DNA from: Candidatus Gastranaerophilales bacterium
Lineage (GTDB): Bacteria > Cyanobacteriota > Vampirovibrionia > Gastranaerophilales > Gastranaerophilaceae
Length of the DNA stretch: 64,000 nt
Assembly (NCBI GenBank): GCA_900767135.1
Contig: CAAFYU010000005.1
Location: 1 to 64,000, forward strand
Direction of reading: 5' to 3'
Part shown: positions 59,115-64,000 of the stretch, one piece after another
Layout: each line of letters opens with the position of its first letter
Position numbering within the stretch: position 1 is the stretch's first letter
The notes under the pieces: model-generated
What the model was told of the DNA's origin: nothing
Seen by the model: only the letters and a program-made list of their open reading frames with translations
The model's database searches: none
Position numbers and translations under genes: made by a program

Positions 59115-60430
59115 TTTAAAATCCCCCATAAAAGTTTGATTGCGGCTTTTGCATCTTTAAATATTTCCGAAATTTTCCTGTCTTTGAAAAAACTTTTAAT
59201 AAAATTATGATATTTTTCTCGTTTCGGAACACTATCTACCGATGTAAACATTTCAAAAAATTCACTAATTTTTTTTGGATAGTAGCCTAAAAAGTGTTCT
59301 GCTCTTTCGCCGACACCGCTCATCAAATCTTTGTAAGTTCGTAAATCCTTCATTATAAAAGAATTTTCGAGTAAATCTTGATAGTGCGAAAGAGTATGTT
59401 CTGAATAATCTTTTTTGCCAAGTGCAATAATTGCGGTTTCACCTGCCAATTTGCCTGAAATCATCGCTAAGTTTGTTCCTTCCCAGTGCATGTTGTTTAC
59501 AAACATTGCAGCGTCGCCACAAACCATTACACCTGCCCCAAAAAGCAACGGAATTTTCTTGTATCCGCCTTCCGGAATCAAGTGAGCAGAATATTCCAAA
59601 AGTTCTCCGTCTTTAAGTAATGGAGCAATTTCCGGGTGTGCTTTGAGTTTGTCTAACATGTCGTAAGGTTTAAGTTCTCGTTCTATGAGTTCACTCAAAG
59701 TTATGCCTAGTCCGATTGTAACAGATGTTTTGTTTGTGTACATAAATCCAAGCCCAAGCATTCCAAGCATAGGACCACCAAAAATTTCATAAATACAACC
59801 TTCGTCGCTGTTTACATGAAATCTGTCATTGATAACTTGTTCAGGAAGTTTTATAACTTCTTTTACGCTAAGAGCAACATCTTCCGGTTTTATGTCACCA
59901 CGTAAACCTACTTGTTTTGCTAAAAGAGAATTTACTCCGTCTGCAAGCACGACAATGTTTGCATAATAATCTTCAAGTTCTGTTTTAACGCCTTTTACAA
60001 ACCCGTCCTCAATAATAAGTTCTCTAACAACCGTTTCTTCAACGATTACAACTCCTTCTTTTTTGGCTTCTTCTGCCGCCCAGCGGTCAAATTTTCCTCG
60101 AATTACCGTATAGCTAACAGCATCTTGTAATTTTTTCTTGTGCGAAATCACAGTTGCATCATTTTCTGTAAGTAATGCAAATTTATGTTCAATATTTTTT
60201 CTTTCAAGTGGTGCACTTTGCTCAAAATCAGGGAATATTTCTCGTGTTGGTTGGGCATAAATGGCACCGCCAAATACATTTTTACTTCCAGCAAATTTTC
60301 CCCTTTCGATAAGTACAACTTTTTTTCCTGCTCTTGCAAGTGTGATTGCACATGAAATTCCGGCAGGCCCACCTCCAACAACTATAACTTCTGTTTTATT
60401 TTCTATATTCTCCATAATAACCGCTTTCAT
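59111..60430 (-). CDS. fixC: FixC-like electron-transfer flavoprotein-quinone oxidoreductase
   Basis: About 439 residues. FAD-binding VIVVGGGPAGISCAITLARA near residue 14 and the C-terminal FAD-contact GVMVCGDAAMFVNNMHWEGT near 300. FixC passes electrons from FixAB flavoprotein to FixX and a quinone or other carrier. The start is uncertain: ATG 60430, GTG 60433 and ATG 60415 are all in frame and none has a good Shine-Dalgarno. fixX follows with a 4-bp overlap. fixA and fixB are not adjacent. Confidence 0.88.
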   Translation of the reverse strand: MKAVIMENIENKTEVIVVGGGPAGISCAITLARAGKKVVLIERGKFAGSKNVFGGAIYAQPTREIFPDFEQSAPLERKNIEHKFALLTENDATVISHKKKLQDAVSYTVIRGKFDRWAAEEAKKEGVVIVEETVVRELIIEDGFVKGVKTELEDYYANIVVLADGVNSLLAKQVGLRGDIKPEDVALSVKEVIKLPEQVINDRFHVNSDEGCIYEIFGGPMLGMLGLGFMYTNKTSVTIGLGITLSELIERELKPYDMLDKLKAHPEIAPLLKDGELLEYSAHLIPEGGYKKIPLLFGAGVMVCGDAAMFVNNMHWEGTNLAMISGKLAGETAIIALGKKDYSEHTLSHYQDLLENSFIMKDLRTYKDLMSGVGERAEHFLGYYPKKISEFFEMFTSVDSVPKREKYHNFIKSFFKDRKISEIFKDAKAAIKLLWGILK

Positions 60431-60512
60431 CACTTAAAAAGATTAAATCTGACTCGGCAAACTTTATAAATCTCAGTTTACAATAGCACTATACATCAAA
60501 TTTTATTCATTG

Positions 60513-60518
60513 TAAAAT
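60513..60518 (+). promoter_or_regulatory. -10 box 7 nt before rsmD
   Basis: TAAAAT, AGTTAAT, ATG at 60526. Confidence 0.5.
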
Positions 60519-60525
60519 AGTTAAT

Positions 60526-61038
60526 ATGATAATTACAGCAGGTAAATTTAAGGGGCAGAAAGTTGTCGCTCCGGACGAAAATATTACTCGCCCAACACTT
60601 TCAAAAGTAAGAATGAGTATTTTTAACACATTACAAGCACTCATTGAATTCAATGGAAGTTCTTTTTTGGACATGTTTGCAGGTTCAGGAATAATGGGGT
60701 TGGAAGCTTTGTCAAGAGGTTTTGAAAGTGCCGTTGCTATTGAAAAAAATCCAAAAGTTGTTAGGGTGATAAAAGAAAACTTTAAAAAATTTAAACAAGC
60801 ACCGAAATTGTTGGTTGGTGATAGTATTAAAGTTTTATCTAAATCAGAGCAAAATTTTGATGTAATTTACATTGATCCGCCATACTTTTCAGGTGTTTAC
60901 GAAAATAGCCTTGAAGTGGTTCGAAATATATCATCTGGCATTGTTATTTTAGAACATGTAGTCGATGTTGATTTTGGGGATTTTGAAGTTATAAAACAAA
61001 AAAAGTATGGTGATAAATTTGTAACTTTTTTAAGATAA
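60526..61038 (+). CDS. rsmD: 16S rRNA (guanine-966-N2)-methyltransferase
   Basis: 170 residues: MIITAGKFKGQKVVAP start, the SAM-binding FLDMFAGSGIMGLEALSRG near 42 and the catalytic VIYIDPPYFSG near 112. Length is slightly below the usual ~190. No Shine-Dalgarno. Divergent from fixC. Confidence 0.92.
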   Translation: MIITAGKFKGQKVVAPDENITRPTLSKVRMSIFNTLQALIEFNGSSFLDMFAGSGIMGLEALSRGFESAVAIEKNPKVVRVIKENFKKFKQAPKLLVGDSIKVLSKSEQNFDVIYIDPPYFSGVYENSLEVVRNISSGIVILEHVVDVDFGDFEVIKQKKYGDKFVTFLR

Positions 61039-61070
61039 ATGTTTTGGCAGAATGTTAAAACTTTCTTTAT

Positions 61071-62051
61071 TTAATTTGATGCAAGCTCGTTTTCGCCAAA
61101 CAAAAATACTTGTAACACATTTTCTTGTTGTTTTATTGGTTTATAAAAATCCTTGATTAAAACGCATTGTGTCTGAATACAGTTCAAATTTCTCTCGTGC
61201 AAATATTTTTCCACTAAGTCTGCGTTCACTGTGTATTGACGATGTTTCAAGAACGCATAGAATGTCGATTTCCTTCTCGAAATTTCACCTAATGCAAAAT
61301 TTATAATTTCGTCATAAGGCACTCCGTAAGCGTCATTTAGCGATAAATCTATAATAAAATTCAAATTGTCGCTTGTTGTAATTGATAAATATGCAATAAT
61401 TCTGTGGTTTGACGGTTCTTCTAACACGTAACGGTTTTTGTAATAATTTGTCAAACCTTCAAAAATCGGTTCTCTGTATTCCGTTTTGAGCCTTTGAAGT
61501 GACAGTTTGTAAAGCGGTTTGAGTTCGCTGTTGTATAGCTGTGCGACTTGCTTGGCATCAGAGTTTTGGCAGTATCTGAAATCAGCGACAACATCAGTTT
61601 CCGGCTTGAAATTATCCAGTTTCCACAAATTTTCATAACTGCATTGCCTAAATCCACAACCTTGCATAAACAAATTTAAAAGCTCATCGTGTGACTGATC
61701 GACTGTTACAGCAAAAGAAGTTGCACCTTTTGCACCAAATCTTGCGATAACAAATTCGACAAGGCGTTTACCTACATCGTACATGTTTTGTTGAAACACA
61801 AGTCTTGTTATATTCATTTTGTAAGGATTTCCGCTCGTTGGAACAACAGTAATTAATCCAAGAATTTCTTTTTTCTCTAAGAGAATATAAGTTTCAGGCA
61901 AGAACTTATATTTCAACGGCAAAAGGCCATGAATTAAACCAAAAGCCTCTGCTGTAAGTGCTTTTGAAAACTTTTCGTTATCCCCAAGGTACGAAATCAT
62001 TTTTTTTATTTTTGGTGCATCAAAACAATTTAATCTTCTTATTAACGTCAT
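61071..62051 (-). CDS. GNAT-family acetyltransferase-like protein
   Basis: 326 residues from the ATG at 62051 (MTLIRRLNCFDAPK), placed by the TATAAT box 6 nt upstream (62058-62063); an ATG at 62066 is inside that region. N-terminal half looks like a GNAT module: YILLEKKEILGLITVVP, NITRLVFQQNMYDVGKRLVE and a QSHDELLNLFMQGCGFRQCS ending. The C-terminal half also has a GNAT-like layout (IIAYLSITTSDNLNFIIDL). Acceptor unknown. Confidence 0.68.
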   Translation of the reverse strand: MTLIRRLNCFDAPKIKKMISYLGDNEKFSKALTAEAFGLIHGLLPLKYKFLPETYILLEKKEILGLITVVPTSGNPYKMNITRLVFQQNMYDVGKRLVEFVIARFGAKGATSFAVTVDQSHDELLNLFMQGCGFRQCSYENLWKLDNFKPETDVVADFRYCQNSDAKQVAQLYNSELKPLYKLSLQRLKTEYREPIFEGLTNYYKNRYVLEEPSNHRIIAYLSITTSDNLNFIIDLSLNDAYGVPYDEIINFALGEISRRKSTFYAFLKHRQYTVNADLVEKYLHERNLNCIQTQCVLIKDFYKPIKQQENVLQVFLFGENELASN

Positions 62052-62057
62052 AAAAAT

Positions 62058-62063
62058 ATTATA
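62058..62063 (-). promoter_or_regulatory. -10 box 6 nt before the 61071 gene
   Basis: TATAAT, ATTTTT, ATG on the minus strand. Confidence 0.6.
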
Positions 62064-62118
62064 CAATTTATTTTTATCTTTTCAAGTTTGTGATAAAATC
62101 TTTACGAGAGGTCAGAGA

Positions 62119-63105
62119 ATGAAAACAGCAGTAATTAATGATGACAAAATCATAATAAGGCAAGCCGATGATATCAAACTTGACGGTCGAAAAGGTGCTA
62201 TCGTAAAAGTTTTAGGTTGTGGGCTTTGTGGATCTGATATCGTTAAGTTTGTACATAAAATTGCGAAAAACGGAACGGTTTTGGGGCACGAAATTGTCGC
62301 TCAAATAGTTGATATAAATTCAGAAACCAATTTTAAAGTTGGTGATGAAATAGTTACATCACACCATATTCCTTGTGGAGAATGCATTTATTGTAAACAT
62401 GGAAACGTTTCTATGTGTCAGCATTTCAAGTCAACAAATATTCGCCCGGGAGGATTTTCTGAGTTTGTTTATTTAAGCGAAGAACATCTTCAAAATGTCG
62501 CACATATCAAACCTGAAAACTTGACTGATATTGAGGCATCTTTCTATGAACCGCTTGGGTGTATTGTTAGAGCAGTAAAAAGAGCGAATTTATTGGAAGG
62601 CGATGAGGCACTTGTTGTCGGATTGGGCTCAATCGGAATTTTGACAGCACAAGCACTAAAAGCTTACGGTGCAAAGGTTACAGGCTGTGATTTAATTCCT
62701 GAACGTGTTGAGTTCTTGAAATCGTTAGGAATAAATGCAGTTGATGTCAGAACTTTGTCAGAAGAACATAAATTTGACGGAATATTCATGACATCAGGTG
62801 CGGACAAGGCGATTGATACAGCTTTAAAATACGTTCGAAACGGAGGAAAAATCCTTGTATTTTCAAGCACTCCGCACGACGAGTCGGCCTATCCAAACAA
62901 CGAAATCTATTACAGAGAATTGACTGTAATGGGAAGTTATTCGCCGTCACCTGCGGATTTAAAGGATTCTTTGGAACTCTTGAAAACGAAAAAAGTCGTT
63001 GTTAAAGGACTTTCAACAGAATACAAACTTGACGACATTGAACAAGCCTTTGAGGACACAATGGCAAATCGGATTATGAAGGCGTATATCAGTGTGAGTA
63101 GCTAA
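62119..63105 (+). CDS. Zinc-dependent medium-chain dehydrogenase
   Basis: 328 residues. Catalytic zinc ligands: Cys in CGLCGSD near 33, His-Glu in LGHEIVAQI near 61; structural zinc motif CGECIYCKHGNVSMC near 91; Rossmann VGLGSIGILTAQALKAYG near 160. It resembles sorbitol/threonine-type dehydrogenases; substrate unknown. GAGG precedes the ATG, with TAAAAT upstream. The downstream gene is of the same family. Confidence 0.87.
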   Translation: MKTAVINDDKIIIRQADDIKLDGRKGAIVKVLGCGLCGSDIVKFVHKIAKNGTVLGHEIVAQIVDINSETNFKVGDEIVTSHHIPCGECIYCKHGNVSMCQHFKSTNIRPGGFSEFVYLSEEHLQNVAHIKPENLTDIEASFYEPLGCIVRAVKRANLLEGDEALVVGLGSIGILTAQALKAYGAKVTGCDLIPERVEFLKSLGINAVDVRTLSEEHKFDGIFMTSGADKAIDTALKYVRNGGKILVFSSTPHDESAYPNNEIYYRELTVMGSYSPSPADLKDSLELLKTKKVVVKGLSTEYKLDDIEQAFEDTMANRIMKAYISVSS

Positions 63106-63135
63106 GCAGGTCGGAAGCTTGCTAAATTGCAGCGA

Positions 63136-63293
63136 AGTGAATAAGTGAATAAGAAAATAGGTGAATAGGTTCTTATCGCTCACTTTGTTCGAAATAATAT
63201 AAAGCTTCTATATTCAAAATCTTTCTACGAGTATGAAAATCGCTTTTTGAAATGAACTTATTCACTAATTCACTTATTTTCTTATTCACTTAC
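63136..63293. repeat. Inverted-repeat element F (8-nt unit arms)
   Basis: Left arm GTGAATAA, GTGAATAA, GAAAATAG, GTGAATAG then GTTCTTAT; core CGCTCACTTTGTTCGAAA; right arm TGAAC, TTATTCAC, TAATTCAC, TTATTTTC, TTATTCAC. It separates two similar dehydrogenase genes. A short CTAAG/GGAAGC octamer piece (63099-63118) overlaps the first gene's stop. Confidence 0.85.
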
Positions 63294-63333
63294 AAATAGT
63301 ATTTGGGTATTCCCCACAACCAAAAGGAAAACA

Positions 63334-64000
63334 ATGAAAGCAATACAATATTACGGACCACAAAATATTAAATATGAAGAAGTTATGGTAAAACCGCCAC
63401 AAGAAGGCGAAGTTGTCGTAAAAGTCATGTCAGCTTTGACTTGCGGAACTGATGTTAAGACATTCAGACGCGGGCACCCTGTCTTGATTAAATCAGTGCC
63501 GTCGGGCTTCGGGCACGAGTTTGCAGGGATTGTTGAAAAAGTCGGCAAAGGTGTTGAGAATGTTAAAGTTGGCGACAGAGTTGTTGCGGCGAATTCTGCA
63601 CCTTGCGGAAAATGTTTTTATTGCAGACATGAAGAGTTCAATTTGTGCGAGAATTTAGACTTATTGAACGGAGCTTATGCTGAATATATCACAGTTCCGG
63701 CACGTATTGTTGAAAAAAATATGCTTATTTTGCCGGATAATTTAAGTTTTGATAAAGCCGCATTTTGCGAACCTTTGGCAAATGTAGTTCATGGTGTTGA
63801 AAGGACAGGGATTAAAGCAGGGCAAACTGTTGGTATTATTGGGATTGGCCCTATTGGTTTGATGTTTGCAAGACTTGCAAAATTGAAAGGTGCAAATGTT
63901 ATTGTTGCCGGAAGAAATCCAATAAAATTAAAGGCAGCAGAAGATTTTGCACACGCCGATGAAATCGTTGATTTGACAAGATATCCAAATCCTGAAAAGA
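63334..64000 (+). CDS. Zinc-dependent medium-chain dehydrogenase (partial, cut by window end)
   Basis: From the ATG at 63334 (MKAIQYYGPQNIKYEE), preceded by AAAAGGA, and open to the window end: at least 222 residues. Motifs: LTCGTDVKTFRRGHP near 35, GFGHEFAGI near 58, structural zinc CGKCFYCRHEEFNLC near 90, NAD-binding IIGIGPIGLMFARLAKLKG near 167. Similar to the gene at 62119 but not a close duplicate. C-terminus not seen. Confidence 0.87.
   Translation, partial: MKAIQYYGPQNIKYEEVMVKPPQEGEVVVKVMSALTCGTDVKTFRRGHPVLIKSVPSGFGHEFAGIVEKVGKGVENVKVGDRVVAANSAPCGKCFYCRHEEFNLCENLDLLNGAYAEYITVPARIVEKNMLILPDNLSFDKAAFCEPLANVVHGVERTGIKAGQTVGIIGIGPIGLMFARLAKLKGANVIVAGRNPIKLKAAEDFAHADEIVDLTRYPNPEK

Noticed and set aside
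1..64000. Prophage, integrase, transposase or attachment sites
   Set aside because: None seen; the repeats carry no coding capacity for mobility.

Overview
The window is AT-rich bacterial chromosome from a Gram-negative-type organism. The outer-membrane assembly pair bamA/skp, a TolC-type efflux channel and a class A penicillin-binding protein show two membranes and a wall. A plastid/cyanobacterial Ycf45-like ATPase with an R3H domain, an Omp85 protein with three POTRA domains, an RpaB-like response regulator, a pilin-like protein with an FTLAEVLITLGIIGI N-terminus, and 7/8-nt short tandem repeats together suggest a non-photosynthetic relative of cyanobacteria (Melainabacteria/Vampirovibrionia, probably Gastranaerophilales). 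That placement is inference from gene content. I see no phage, transposase, CRISPR, rRNA or tRNA.

Layout. 1-3.5 kb: the start of the S10 ribosomal operon (rpsJ-rplC-rplD-rplW-rplB) on the minus strand, with three unusual ~200-bp spacers. 3.6-5.6 kb: ruvC, a membrane protein and mtnA. 5.6-8.5 kb: a small-RNA candidate, a small protein and a large unknown membrane protein. 8.6-13.5 kb: an EmrAB/TolC-type efflux system with a MarR regulator. 13.8-22 kb: an XRE regulator divergent from a pseudopilin, then recJ, a TIGR02757 protein, an RNase HIII-like gene and PBP1A. 22-26.8 kb: rpsP, Fe-alcohol dehydrogenase, an EF-hand protein and a second copy of the small-RNA candidate. 26.9-32.4 kb: rsmI, then a compact bamA-skp-udp run ending in an unusual soluble protein resembling the FlhA cytoplasmic domain. 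32.5-42.6 kb: RpaB-like regulator, speD, a tandem-repeat block, ppdK, the Ycf45-like gene, ftsZ and nadK. 42.9-53 kb: LysM and other envelope proteins, gyrA, TPR proteins, metallo-hydrolases and a solute-binding protein. 53-64 kb: glycosyltransferase, comM, split chromate transporter, yraN, queF, fixCX, rsmD, an acetyltransferase-like gene and two zinc dehydrogenases, the last cut by the window end.

How the parts connect: mtnA (methylthioadenosine salvage) and speD (decarboxylated SAM for polyamines) are linked by metabolism although unlinked on the map. marR, emrA, emrB and the outer-membrane channel form one drug-export module. bamA, skp and the FlhA-like protein are probably co-transcribed.

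The most unusual material is not in the familiar genes: (1) a family of inverted-repeat elements whose arms are four imperfect 7- or 8-nt units, mostly lying at stop codons; (2) two 66-nt small-RNA-like copies that differ only at one covarying base pair of a terminator stem; (3) at least sixteen genes with a TATAAT-like box ending 6-7 nt before ATG, implying leaderless mRNAs; (4) the membrane-less FlhA-like protein in the bamA run.
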